Source of the DNA: Patescibacteria group bacterium
GTDB taxonomy: Bacteria; Patescibacteriota; Dojkabacteria; JAKAPS01
Assembly: GCA_025450075.1 (NCBI GenBank)
Contig: JANWIC010000021.1
Location: 1-51,194, forward strand
DNA: 51,194 bases
Direction: 5' to 3'
The translations under genes were made by a program, and so were the position numbers. The notes beneath the pieces are model-generated. The model was given only the letters and a program-made list of their open reading frames with translations. It had not been told where the DNA came from and did not search any database. This document shows positions 7,876 to 16,135 of the stretch, one piece after another. Position 1 is the first letter of the stretch; the number at the start of each line of letters is the position of its first letter.

Positions 7876-9651
7876 ATGAAAAGAATCTATACTATTGAAA
7901 CTGTTAAAAAGGTTGGAGAAGAAGTAATGCTAGAAGGATGGGTGCAAAGAATTCGAGATCATGGGAAGCTTTTGTTTGTTGATCTTCGTGACTGGAAAGG
8001 AATTGTTCAGGTTGTAATGGATAGTGAAAATCCGGAGTTTCGTGAGATATCAAAATCTCTGGGGAATGAATATGTCATCAAAGTTGAAGGAAAAGTTGTG
8101 AAAAGACAAACAGGACTGGAGAATCCTAAAATCCTATCCGGAGAAATTGAGATTGAAGCAAAAAATATTCAGATACTTTCAGAATCCAAGACCCTTCCTT
8201 TCTCTGTTGATACAAATGGGCATGAGATTGAAGAGCAAATAAGGCTCAAGTATAGATTTCTTGATATTAGAAGACCAAGAATGCAAGAAATGTTGGCATT
8301 CAGAAATGAACTCATATATTTTGTTCGAACCTGGTACAAAAAGCATGGATTTGTTGAAATTGAAACACCTCTTCTTACCGTTACATCTCCCGAGGGAGCA
8401 AGAGATTTCATCGTTCCCTCTCGAGTGCATAGAGGCAAATTTTATGTCTTACCACAAGCTCCACAACAATTTAAACAGCTTTTAATGGTTGGGGGAATTG
8501 AAAAATATTTCCAGATAGCTCCTTGTTTTCGTGATGAGGATCCAAGAGCTGATAGGCATGCGGGGGCATTTTACCAGATAGATACAGAAATGTCCTTTAT
8601 TACTCAGGAAGATTTGTTCAATGAAATGGAACCGCTTTTTAAAGAAATGATTGAACAATTGACTGATAAAAAAATTATGCAATATCCATTTCCAAGAATT
8701 CCCTATAAAGTTGCACTTGAAGAATATGGTTCTGATAAACCTGATTTACGATTTGGATTAAAACTGCAAAACCTGGATTTTCTGAAAGACATGACTAGCT
8801 TTACAGTATTTGAAAAAGCGGATCGAATTAAAGGAATCGTTTTGCAAAATGCAACATTAAGCAGGAAACAAATTGATGAATTAGGCGCCATGGCAATCCA
8901 AGCAGGAGGAAAAGGTCTTGCATGGATGAGACGAAAGGAAGATGGCCAATTAGATGGCCCTATCGCTAAATTCATTCCAGATGTAGTAATTTTAAAGCTC
9001 GAAGAAGAGCATGACATGAAACCGGGAAGTCTCTTGCTTATCTCGGCAGATACACATGAAGTCGTTAACAAGGTGTTAAATATTATTCGCTTGTATTTAG
9101 GTGATATGTTAAGTATTCGGGATAAAAATATTGTTGCATTTGCATGGATTACAGATTTTCCAATGTATGAATGGAATGAGAAAGATAATAAGTTAGATTT
9201 TATGCATAATCCATTTTCTATGCCACAAGGAGGATATGAGGCGTTAATGAGCAAAGATTCGTTAGATATTCTTGCCTATCAATATGATATTGTCGCAAAC
9301 GGATTAGAGCTTTCAAGTGGGGCAATTAGGAACCATGAGCCTGAAACTATGATAAAAGCATTTGAAATTGCAGGATATACACGAGAAGAGGTTATTTCAA
9401 AATTTCATCATATGATTGATGCCTTCTCATATGGTGCTCCTCCTCATGGAGGATTTGCTCCAGGAGTTGATAGATTAGTAATGCTTTTACGGGATGAACC
9501 AAATATCCGTGAAATTTATGCCTTCCCGTTATCAAGCGATGCAAAAGATATTATGATGAATGCCCCATCTGAAATCTCGCAAAAGCAGCTTGAAGATGTA
9601 GGATTAACATTTGATGAGAAAACTAAGAAGCTTTTAGCAAAAGGTAAGTAA
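7876..9651 (+). CDS. aspS: Aspartyl-tRNA synthetase
   Basis: 591-aa class II synthetase of the bacterial AspRS type. It has an N-terminal OB anticodon-binding domain (residues ~1-105), motif 1 around Y-R-F-L-D-I-R-R-P-R (~126-135), and motif 2 at F-R-D-E-D-P-R-A-D-R (~216-225). The bacterial GAD insertion follows (~290-410), and motif 3 lies near the end (G-F-A-P-G-V-D-R-L-V-M-L-L, ~527-539). It charges tRNA-Asp, possibly also tRNA-Asn if it is non-discriminating; this cannot be decided here. It is preceded by an Asp T-box leader, so its expression should follow tRNA-Asp charging. It abuts the convergent phosphorylase gene with no gap. Confidence 0.96.
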   Translation: MKRIYTIETVKKVGEEVMLEGWVQRIRDHGKLLFVDLRDWKGIVQVVMDSENPEFREISKSLGNEYVIKVEGKVVKRQTGLENPKILSGEIEIEAKNIQILSESKTLPFSVDTNGHEIEEQIRLKYRFLDIRRPRMQEMLAFRNELIYFVRTWYKKHGFVEIETPLLTVTSPEGARDFIVPSRVHRGKFYVLPQAPQQFKQLLMVGGIEKYFQIAPCFRDEDPRADRHAGAFYQIDTEMSFITQEDLFNEMEPLFKEMIEQLTDKKIMQYPFPRIPYKVALEEYGSDKPDLRFGLKLQNLDFLKDMTSFTVFEKADRIKGIVLQNATLSRKQIDELGAMAIQAGGKGLAWMRRKEDGQLDGPIAKFIPDVVILKLEEEHDMKPGSLLLISADTHEVVNKVLNIIRLYLGDMLSIRDKNIVAFAWITDFPMYEWNEKDNKLDFMHNPFSMPQGGYEALMSKDSLDILAYQYDIVANGLELSSGAIRNHEPETMIKAFEIAGYTREEVISKFHHMIDAFSYGAPPHGGFAPGVDRLVMLLRDEPNIREIYAFPLSSDAKDIMMNAPSEISQKQLEDVGLTFDEKTKKLLAKGK

Positions 9652-11424
9652 CTACTTTCCTGCTTGAGCATTCATTGATGGGACATACATCTTGTTGAAA
9701 TAGTCGATGAGCATACGTTTTGCACTGTATTGCTTTAATACCGTATTCATTGTATTAATCATCATTTCAATCCAGGTGTCTGGAAGACCATTTTGCCTAT
9801 TGTAGTATGTGGATGTAATGTCACTTTCGAGTTGCCAGTAAAGAGATTGGCTTGCATCATTATCATCAATAACCCATCCTTTTCCGTTCCAGTCTACCTC
9901 ATCAGTCCATCCGTCTTTGACTGTGAACTGAAGTACTCCATTTGCTCCTGCTTTCATCCCGCTTGTCCCGCTTGCCTCATACCCTCTCATCGGGTTATTT
10001 AACCATAAGTCTGATCCTGACACGAGCGACTTTGCAAGTGTCATTGAATAGTTTGGTAGGAAAACAATGCGATTTGTTTCGTTTATCTTTTTAATATTTT
10101 CTAGAATATTATGTAATATCCTTTTCCCTTCTTCATCATGTGGATGAGGTTTTCCAGCAATGATTATCTGAACAGGTTTTTGAATGTTATTCATAATATA
10201 CTTAAGTTTTTCTATGTCTAAAAACATCAGATCAGGGCGCTTGTATCCAGCTATTCTTCGTGCCCAAGTCATTGTGATAATGTCTTTGTCTAAAATATTT
10301 CCTGAAATATTGAAAACCTCTTTCAAAAGATTTTCTTTCATCTCTTGATGAATTTTCCATAAATCTCCCCGTGAGATGAAGTTGACTGCTTCTTCAAAAG
10401 GAATATTGTTTTCCAATGAGCTATCCAGAAGCTTATGATACAGCACCGGATTAATCCACGTTGAAAGGTTAACACCGTTTGTTACCGGAATCATCTCATA
10501 ATTCGGCCATAATGCTTTTGCTTTCTGGCTATGTAAGATACTTACTGCATTTACTTTAAATGAGAGATTAAGGGCAAAAATGGTCATGCTGAAAAGTGTT
10601 CCATCCGGTGTCAATCCCTTTTGTATGAATTCATCAAGAGGAACACCTACCTCCATAGCATATTCTTTTAGGTTAGTTTCAACTAAATCTTTTGGAAATA
10701 CATCATTTCCTGCTGGAACTAATGTATGGTTGGTAAAGATGAGCTTCTTTTGTACATAGGCATATGCTGTAGCAAAATCTGCTTTGGTTAGTTTCATATG
10801 ATGGTGAATAATGCCAAGCGCTGCAAAAGCGCTATGACCTTCATTCATATGATAAATTGCAGGATAAATGCCTTGAGCAAATAACATCTTCTCTCCCCCA
10901 ATACCAAGAAGAATTTCCTGGAGAATCCTGGTATGGTTATCACCTCCATAAAGTGTGTCAGTGATGGCCTTATCCTCTTCGGAATTTCCCTCAACATGTG
11001 TATCAAGGAAATACATGTCGACTGAGCCTATCTTTAATTGCCATGTTTGAAAGTGTATGATACGTCCATCGACAGGTATTGACTGGATGAAGACATTTCC
11101 TTCACTATTTAGGACAAGGCTCATGCCTGCTGTCCGGGGATTAATCTGCTGTTCCTGTTCTACCTGTTCGCTATTACCATCAATCGTTTGTTTAAAAAAT
11201 CCTTTCTTGTACAAGAGACCAACTCCAACAAACGGTATGCCAAGCTCATCCGCTTCTTTAATAAGATCACCTGCTAAGACTCCTAACCCTCCTGAATAGA
11301 TGGGCATAATATCAGATAAAGCAAATTCCGCACAAAAATATGCTACGGGATTTTGTCTCAGTAAAGAAAAATCTTGATTATCTAACAAAAGCCTGTCGAA
11401 CCATTTATTATTAAAATTATCCAT
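9652..11424 (-). CDS. Alpha-glucan (glycogen) phosphorylase, short form
   Basis: 590-aa GT35 enzyme that releases glucose-1-phosphate from alpha-1,4-glucans using phosphate and PLP. Signatures: V-A-Y-F-C-A-E-F-A-L near residue 27, I-Y-S-G-G-L-G-V-L-A-G-D at ~42-53, H-M-N-E-G-H-S-A-F at ~190-198, and the PLP-lysine region E-A-S-G-T-S-G-M-K-A-G-A-N-G at ~488-501. It belongs to the compact class common in archaea and CPR, much shorter than the ~800-aa muscle/E. coli type. The neighbouring pentose-phosphate genes fit a lifestyle of storing or taking up glucans and breaking them down. Its stop codon directly follows that of aspS on the other strand. Confidence 0.92.
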   Translation of the reverse strand: MDNFNNKWFDRLLLDNQDFSLLRQNPVAYFCAEFALSDIMPIYSGGLGVLAGDLIKEADELGIPFVGVGLLYKKGFFKQTIDGNSEQVEQEQQINPRTAGMSLVLNSEGNVFIQSIPVDGRIIHFQTWQLKIGSVDMYFLDTHVEGNSEEDKAITDTLYGGDNHTRILQEILLGIGGEKMLFAQGIYPAIYHMNEGHSAFAALGIIHHHMKLTKADFATAYAYVQKKLIFTNHTLVPAGNDVFPKDLVETNLKEYAMEVGVPLDEFIQKGLTPDGTLFSMTIFALNLSFKVNAVSILHSQKAKALWPNYEMIPVTNGVNLSTWINPVLYHKLLDSSLENNIPFEEAVNFISRGDLWKIHQEMKENLLKEVFNISGNILDKDIITMTWARRIAGYKRPDLMFLDIEKLKYIMNNIQKPVQIIIAGKPHPHDEEGKRILHNILENIKKINETNRIVFLPNYSMTLAKSLVSGSDLWLNNPMRGYEASGTSGMKAGANGVLQFTVKDGWTDEVDWNGKGWVIDDNDASQSLYWQLESDITSTYYNRQNGLPDTWIEMMINTMNTVLKQYSAKRMLIDYFNKMYVPSMNAQAGK

Positions 11425-11448
11425 AGTAAGCAGTAATTAGGATATATA

Positions 11449-12357
11449 TTAAAGATTCTCAGGCGTATTTGCAACCTGAGGCCGAGACAGAAGTACTTTT
11501 TGCATTAGCAGTGGGAATAGAAGAAGTATCATAACCGGGGCTGTGTTAGGGTCAGTGCTTGTTCCCATTAAAAATGTAAATATTCCTCCAAAACCTTGAC
11601 CTAACCACCATACAATAAGCAAGAACCCGACGATAATACTTGCAGATATATAGTTTGGTTTGTAGATAATGAGGGTACCAAGGCCAAGAAGCAGGAGGAT
11701 GAGTACCATGTTAGCAATCTTAGGATTAAGTGCAACTGTATTTGCAACTCCAATTACTGGTGCAGTTAACCAATCTGCCTGACCTGAAGCAGCACCGGTA
11801 AACAGTGACTGAAGCCCATCGGAAGTCCAGAAGACATTTTGTAACTGTAATCCTGCATCAAGGATAAAGAGAAGTCCAAGAAGAAAAGGAAGCTTGTAAA
11901 TACTAAATCGATTTTTAAACAAGATAAATAATGTAATAAGGATATATACGAGAACAGATCCAGGCGCCCCCGAATAGAAGCTGGCATTTCCGGTTAATAT
12001 TCCACCAAGACCTTCTCCAAATACCCATATAATCACTCCCCAGACAATACTGATATTGCATCCAAGCTTATTCCAAATACTTGAAAGCGGGAAAAACAAA
12101 AGTATCCCGATGATTAACTGAATAAGGGCTGCACAAAGATTTGTAACCACAATGTTATACTGAAAAAAATGAGCACCAAATTGGAGAAGATGTGTAAGGG
12201 GATCCGGCTGGTTAAGGGAGGCAGGAGTCAGTACATTATTCACAAAATCAGCACTAAACATTCGAGGTTGCAACTGTAATATCCCATCAATAATCCAGAA
12301 TATTCCAAGAAGCCGGGATATTGTTGTTGTGATTTTGTGTGAATTATCTACTTCCAT
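11449..12357 (-). CDS. Polytopic membrane protein with internal duplication
   Basis: 302 aa with about eight hydrophobic segments. The two halves are repeats of one unit. L-G-I-F-W-I-I-D-G-I-L-Q-L-Q (residues ~17-30) matches L-G-L-L-F-I-L-D-A-G-L-Q-L-Q in the second half, and W-V-F-G-E-G-L-G-G-I-L-T matches W-W-L-G-Q-G-F-G-G-I-F-T. A conserved Asp in the first helix of each half and a Gly-rich E/Q-containing turn would face one another, as in transporters built by duplication. Function unknown. A TATAAC box 7 nt before the ATG suggests a leaderless message. It sits 25 nt upstream of the phosphorylase gene and may be co-transcribed with it. Confidence 0.65.
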   Translation of the reverse strand: MEVDNSHKITTTISRLLGIFWIIDGILQLQPRMFSADFVNNVLTPASLNQPDPLTHLLQFGAHFFQYNIVVTNLCAALIQLIIGILLFFPLSSIWNKLGCNISIVWGVIIWVFGEGLGGILTGNASFYSGAPGSVLVYILITLFILFKNRFSIYKLPFLLGLLFILDAGLQLQNVFWTSDGLQSLFTGAASGQADWLTAPVIGVANTVALNPKIANMVLILLLLGLGTLIIYKPNYISASIIVGFLLIVWWLGQGFGGIFTFLMGTSTDPNTAPVMILLLFPLLMQKVLLSRPQVANTPENL

Positions 12358-12395
12358 GGCAGTGGTTATAAAACAATAATAGTATATGGATGAAT

Positions 12396-12547
12396 TTAAT
12401 TCAATCCATCTCTTCCTGATAGGAGATGAAGTTCTTCCATATTTGCAATTATTCTAAAATTTATCTCTTGTAGAGTTTGAGTAATTACAGGAATCGTGGT
12501 CTTATTTAGTTCGCGAAGTACAGATGGGAAAATTCTTCATTCACCAT
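12396..12547 (-). pseudogene. Remnant of a small paralogue (one frameshift)
   Basis: On the minus strand M-V-N-E-E-F starts at 12547. After a one-base slip at the run read as TTTTCCC (about 12527-12535), the frame continues P-S-V-L-R-E-L-N-K-T-T-I to S-G-R-D-G-L-N and stops at 12396-12398. The joined ~50 residues contain L-Q-E-I-N-F-R, which resembles L-H-E-I-N-T-R in the small frame at 13613-13756, so both may be C-terminal leftovers of the small protein family at 12740-13589. The stretch from 12548 to 12735 shows no intact frame. Confidence 0.35.
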
Positions 12548-12739
12548 TTGATATTCGAGATGCGCGGAGTGTTAGGAGGCTATATCGAAGATGAAATTCC
12601 TGCAGAAATTCTGAATATATTATTTTAAAGATATTCTGTTTTATCACTTCTTTTTCTTCATAGACCATCCTTCATATTTTACCTGTCTTGTTTATTAATG
12701 TGGAGGTATGATACACCTACGTGGTGGCGGTGTAAACGC

Positions 12740-13108
12740 TTAATTAAGCATCGTAAGTGTTAACATTTCCTGCTCTTGTTTTAATGTATTGTTTACTTCA
12801 CTAACTGTCTCATTGAGTATGACGTCTGCTTCAGCTGGTAATTGATTTACAGTATCTATGACAATTTCCCGGATATGCCTATTGACTCTTCGTGAACTAA
12901 CAAAAATCGGTAATAATTGATTATCTATTTGTTGGAGATAAATTTCACCATTTTTGTTGATAAACAGAATTGGAAATGTATCAAATAAGGTTGTTTCTCC
13001 ACTTCGGGTCGTAATTGTGATTGGATTAAGTGATGATAATATCAATTCAATATTTCTTTTAACGATATTAGATTGATGAGGTTCATCTAGATATGTATCT
13101 CGAAACAT
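12740..13108 (-). CDS. Small orphan protein, 122 aa
   Basis: Soluble protein with alternating strands and helices, not recognised. The core F-P-I-L-F-I-N-K-N-G-E-I (residues ~45-56) has a counterpart, Y-Q-F-I-V-F-I-N-Q-E-G-E-I, in the next gene, so the two are probably distant paralogues. No signal peptide, membrane segment or metal-binding motif. It is on the same strand as its neighbour, 61 nt away. Confidence 0.5.
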   Translation of the reverse strand: MFRDTYLDEPHQSNIVKRNIELILSSLNPITITTRSGETTLFDTFPILFINKNGEIYLQQIDNQLLPIFVSSRRVNRHIREIVIDTVNQLPAEADVILNETVSEVNNTLKQEQEMLTLTMLN

Positions 13109-13169
13109 AATGGAAAAATGATGTTTCGTGATAGTACAAGATAATTTGAAAAATGTAAAGAAGAAAAAA

Positions 13170-13589
13170 TCAATTAAGATTAACTCCGCTTCTTACTATT
13201 CCTTCTTCACTGTCTGAAACTTGTAAACGTACTGCCTTTTCAAGAAGAGTTACATATAATATTGACCGTGCCATAGGGGTAAGCAGCATAACATTAAATC
13301 CATCTACGAATATACGAGAAATGGTAATACCATCCAATTGTTCTCGAACATATTGAAGGGGAAGCAAAATATACTTTTCTAAGGGATCTTCATTGATCTC
13401 TCCCTCTTGGTTTATGAATACAATAAATTGATACGTTGTTTCACTTCTTGGATCAACAATTAAAAATCCCAATCTATTTAAAACACCATCCAATACCATT
13501 ATATTTTCTAAAACTGTAGGATTGGAAGTTAATTTCTCAAGTTCATTGAATGTTGGGCCTAACCCTTCACCTTGATTAAATTCTCTCAT
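13170..13589 (-). CDS. Small orphan protein, 139 aa, probable paralogue of its neighbour
   Basis: Soluble and acidic, not recognised. It shares the F-I-V-F-I-N-x-x-G-E-I strand-turn with the 122-aa protein at 12740-13108, followed in both by a helix and the pair I-x-x-I-(F/V)-(V/I)-D. Together with the remnants at 12396-12547 and 13613-13756 it forms a tight cluster of four related-looking small frames, two whole and two broken. That pattern is typical of a recently amplified and decaying accessory family. Confidence 0.5.
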   Translation of the reverse strand: MREFNQGEGLGPTFNELEKLTSNPTVLENIMVLDGVLNRLGFLIVDPRSETTYQFIVFINQEGEINEDPLEKYILLPLQYVREQLDGITISRIFVDGFNVMLLTPMARSILYVTLLEKAVRLQVSDSEEGIVRSGVNLN

Positions 13590-13612
13590 AATTACTTAAA
13601 TAATGATAGATA

Positions 13613-13756
13613 TTAGCTTATTTTACTATAGAAGTAAACATACTTCATACAAGCGTACATCAATTGCAATAATTGAAAGGTCAAATTGCTTGCGGAAATA
13701 AACACTGTACTTTCTCCAAGTGTTGTTGTAAATCTAGTATTTATTTCATGTAGCAT
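13613..13756 (-). pseudogene. 47-codon frame, likely paralogue remnant
   Basis: A short frame from an ATG at 13756 to TAA at 13613-13615. It opens M-L-H-E-I-N-T-R-F-T and is similar at this point to L-Q-E-I-N-F-R-I in the remnant at 12396-12547. No ribosome site and no recognisable domain. It may be a decayed C-terminus rather than a working gene. The rest of the 13590-13850 interval holds only the promoter of the next gene. Confidence 0.25.
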
Positions 13757-13838
13757 TTTTAAAACTTATACAGCCATATACCTATTTAAGATGCATATCA
13801 AAGCTGAAATCAATTCATAAGTAAACTTCGATCTTTGA

Positions 13839-13844
13839 TATAAT
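13839..13844 (+). promoter_or_regulatory. -10 box of the glycosylase gene, leaderless start
   Basis: TATAAT at 13839-13844 ends only 6 nt before the ATG at 13851, so the transcript should begin at or next to the start codon. There is no room for a Shine-Dalgarno. Confidence 0.55.
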
Positions 13845-13850
13845 TGGTAT

Positions 13851-14645
13851 ATGGAAGATATCTCAAAATTTCAACACAAGATTCTTGACTGGTATGATAA
13901 AAACCAGCGTGACTTGCCTTGGAGAAAAACAAGAGATCCTTATGCCATTCTTGTTTCAGAAGTAATGTCACAACAAACACAAATTAATAGAGTTATGGAA
14001 AAATATGAACAATGGATGGATCTCTTCCCTACCCTACGCGATCTTGCGGATGCAAAAACATCTGATATCCTTACCATGTGGTCTGGGCTTGGATATAACA
14101 GGCGCGCTTTGTATTTACAAAAAGCCGCTAAAATAATTAAAGAAACGTATCATGGTGAATTTCCAAAATACGGTATTGAATTATTGCAACTTCCCGGAAT
14201 CGGTGAATACACTGCATCAGCGATTCGATGCTTTGCATTTAATGAGCAGATTGCTGTTATTGATACAAATGTTCGAAAAGTAATCTCAATACATTTTTTC
14301 AATGGAATCTCCCCTTCTAAAGCTGCTTTAAAAGATTTTGCGACAAAGCTTCTTCCTCCCCAAAAGGCGTATGAATGGAATCAGGCTTTAATGGATTATG
14401 CCGCAATGGAATTACACGAATATAAAATCTCAATTCCGAAACAATCTAAATTTATCGGATCAAACAGATATTACAGGGGATCAATGGTAAAAATGTTAGT
14501 TGCTAATAAAAAGCTTTCAATTCATTTCCTTCAGAAACATTTTGAGAAGGAAATATCACTTGATCGAATTAACGAAGTGATAAATTCGCTCGTAAAAGAC
14601 CAGCTCGTGGAATATGAAGAAGGAGTATTAAAACTTAAGGATTAA
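13851..14645 (+). CDS. MutY-type A/G-specific adenine glycosylase lacking Fe-S cysteines
   Basis: 264-aa HhH-GPD base-excision enzyme. MutY relatives remove adenine mispaired with 8-oxoguanine. The start resembles MutY (L-D-W-Y-D-K-N-Q-R-D-L-P-W-R), with catalytic Glu37 in S-E-V-M-S-Q-Q-T-Q, the helix-hairpin-helix L-P-G-I-G-E-Y-T-A-S-A-I (~114-125) and catalytic Asp138 in V-I-D-T-N-V-R-K. After A-L-M-D-Y-A-A, where family members carry the four Cys of a [4Fe-4S] cluster, there are none; the whole protein has one Cys. The C-terminal NUDIX-like 8-oxoG-recognition domain is also absent. It may have a relaxed or different target base. Confidence 0.85.
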   Translation: MEDISKFQHKILDWYDKNQRDLPWRKTRDPYAILVSEVMSQQTQINRVMEKYEQWMDLFPTLRDLADAKTSDILTMWSGLGYNRRALYLQKAAKIIKETYHGEFPKYGIELLQLPGIGEYTASAIRCFAFNEQIAVIDTNVRKVISIHFFNGISPSKAALKDFATKLLPPQKAYEWNQALMDYAAMELHEYKISIPKQSKFIGSNRYYRGSMVKMLVANKKLSIHFLQKHFEKEISLDRINEVINSLVKDQLVEYEEGVLKLKD

Positions 14646-14658
14646 ATTTGGGAAATAA

Positions 14659-14734
14659 TGGCGCACCTAGAGAGATTCGAACTCCCGGCCTCCACGTTCG
14701 AAGCGTGTTGCTCTATCCGCTGAGCTATAGGTGC
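14659..14734 (-). tRNA. tRNA-Arg(TCG)
   Basis: Cloverleaf on the minus strand: acceptor GCACCTA/TAGGTGC, D-stem GCTC/GAGC, anticodon loop CTTCGAA giving TCG (codon CGA), T-stem GGGAG/CTCTC, discriminator G and an encoded CCA at 14659-14661. The first anticodon-stem pair is an A-G mismatch; all others pair. It lies between the glycosylase and rubredoxin genes. Confidence 0.9.
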
Positions 14735-14737
14735 AAA

Positions 14738-14962
14738 TTAATCTTCTTCTTGCTTTAAAATTTCGCTTTCAGTATATAGTTCAAATTGTTCTTTTGACCC
14801 ATCACAAATTGGGCAAACCCAATTCTCTGGAATATCATTAAATTCAGTCCATGGATCAATATTGGATTCAGGATCTCCGAATTTTGGATCATATATGAAT
14901 GAACAGCTTCTGCACCGCATGATTTCTCTATTCAATTGTTTTGTTTGAAAATCGTCTGCCAT
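14738..14962 (-). CDS. Rubredoxin
   Basis: 74-aa protein with one rubredoxin domain. C17-R-S-C20 and C50-P-I-C53 would hold a single iron, and the family's aromatic core (Y, P, W) surrounds them, including D-P-W-T-E-F and P-E-N-W-V-C-P-I-C. The 16-residue N-terminal and ~20-residue acidic C-terminal extensions are unusual but short. It acts as a small one-electron carrier in the cytoplasm, often in oxygen or peroxide detoxification in anaerobes; no partner oxidoreductase is nearby. It lies just 3 nt upstream of tRNA-Arg(TCG) on the same strand. Confidence 0.9.
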   Translation of the reverse strand: MADDFQTKQLNREIMRCRSCSFIYDPKFGDPESNIDPWTEFNDIPENWVCPICDGSKEQFELYTESEILKQEED

Positions 14963-15079
14963 AATCGAGCTAAATTATATCATGTATTCAAAAATATCAA
15001 AATACCGGTATTTCCCGATATTCTTTGCTTCATTGACAACCTCTTTTGTATATACATATACTATGTAGAACAATGCCCT

Positions 15080-15499
15080 ATGCTATACATCGGATCAGAC
15101 CATGCCGGATTTAAGGCAAAACAAAATATAAAGGACTATTTAAAAACACTTAATCGTGAGGTTGAAGATGTCGGTCCTGAAGAATTTACCCCTGGAGATG
15201 ATTATCCTGATTATGCCCATAAACTATGTGAAAAAATGCGGGATAGCGATAAAGGGATACTCATTTGTGATACTGGTATTGGTATGTCCATTGTTGCGAA
15301 TCGATACAAGCATATAAGGGCAGCGTTGTGCGCAAGCATTTTCGATGCTTTAAGGTCCCGAGAACATAATGATGCTAACGTACTAGTACTAGGAGCTGAG
15401 ACAACAGATTTTGAAACAATGACACTCTTTGTTAAAGTGTTTTTAGATACTGAATTTTCAAATGAAGAGCGCCATATCAGGCGAATAGATAAGATATAG
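15080..15499 (+). CDS. rpiB: Ribose-5-phosphate isomerase B
   Basis: RpiB interconverts ribulose-5-phosphate and ribose-5-phosphate. The 139-aa protein starts M-L-Y-I-G-S-D-H-A-G-F-K, the RpiB/LacAB signature with the phosphate/His residues. It carries the Y-P-D-Y-A sequence and the catalytic-Cys region G-I-L-I-C-D-T-G-I-G-M-S. I chose the ATG at 15080 over a far-upstream start because conservation begins exactly there. It is the first gene of a tight block rpiB-rpe-transketolase(2)-HAD, with only 3 nt before rpe. Confidence 0.95.
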   Translation: MLYIGSDHAGFKAKQNIKDYLKTLNREVEDVGPEEFTPGDDYPDYAHKLCEKMRDSDKGILICDTGIGMSIVANRYKHIRAALCASIFDALRSREHNDANVLVLGAETTDFETMTLFVKVFLDTEFSNEERHIRRIDKI

Positions 15500-15502
15500 T
15501 GT

Positions 15503-16135
15503 ATGGCAAACATTTCCCCATCAATTCTAACAGATGATACTAATGACCTAGTGAATAAAATCACTTTCGTAATGCCATATGCCTCACTTCTTCATATTGA
15601 TGTAATGGATGGACATTATGTTGATTCCCTCTCGCTTTCTATTGATGCGATTGCTGATGCTATTGAAAAGCTGGAAGTTCCGCATATGGAATTACATTTA
15701 ATGGTAAAGGAACCTCTTCAATACATAGATTCAATTCTTCGTGTCAAAAATATTACTTCTGTCATCATCCATTCAGATGCTGTTGAAAACATTGCACAAT
15801 CTGTTACTACATTTCAACAACAGAACTTACAAACTGGTATTTCTTTTCTGCTTGGAAGTGATTGTGTAACGGATGGCTTTAATCCAGACTTTTACCTTGT
15901 TCTTGCTGAAGAAAAGCCAGGGTATGGCGGAACAGGTTTTTCACAAAAAGGCTTGGATCAGATCAGACTTTTAAAATCTCTAAAACATGATACACTAGTA
16001 GAGGTGGATGGAGGGATGAATAATGTAACTGGAAAATTATGTCTTGATGCGGGAGCAGATCGATTAGCAGTAAATTCATATATATTTAAAAGTGATGACC
16101 CAATATCGGCACTTCAAACAATGCAAAATTTATGA
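15503..16135 (+). CDS. rpe: Ribulose-phosphate 3-epimerase
   Basis: TIM-barrel enzyme of 210 aa that converts ribulose-5-P to xylulose-5-P. The order of motifs is standard: S-P-S-I-L (residues ~5-9), the metal/catalytic strand L-H-I-D-V-M-D-G-H-Y, E-L-H-L-M-V, the phosphate-loop region P-G-Y-G-G-T-G-F, and V-E-V-D-G-G-M-N-N with the second catalytic Asp. Its stop overlaps the start of the transketolase subunit (ATGA), indicating translational coupling. Confidence 0.93.
   Translation: MANISPSILTDDTNDLVNKITFVMPYASLLHIDVMDGHYVDSLSLSIDAIADAIEKLEVPHMELHLMVKEPLQYIDSILRVKNITSVIIHSDAVENIAQSVTTFQQQNLQTGISFLLGSDCVTDGFNPDFYLVLAEEKPGYGGTGFSQKGLDQIRLLKSLKHDTLVEVDGGMNNVTGKLCLDAGADRLAVNSYIFKSDDPISALQTMQNL

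Noticed and set aside
8703-9254. 183-codon minus-strand frame inside aspS
   Set aside because: Antisense shadow; Ser-rich composition typical of a reversed coding strand.
14936-15079. N-terminal extension of RpiB
   Set aside because: Family similarity begins at the ATG at 15080, and the extension overlaps the rubredoxin gene on the other strand.
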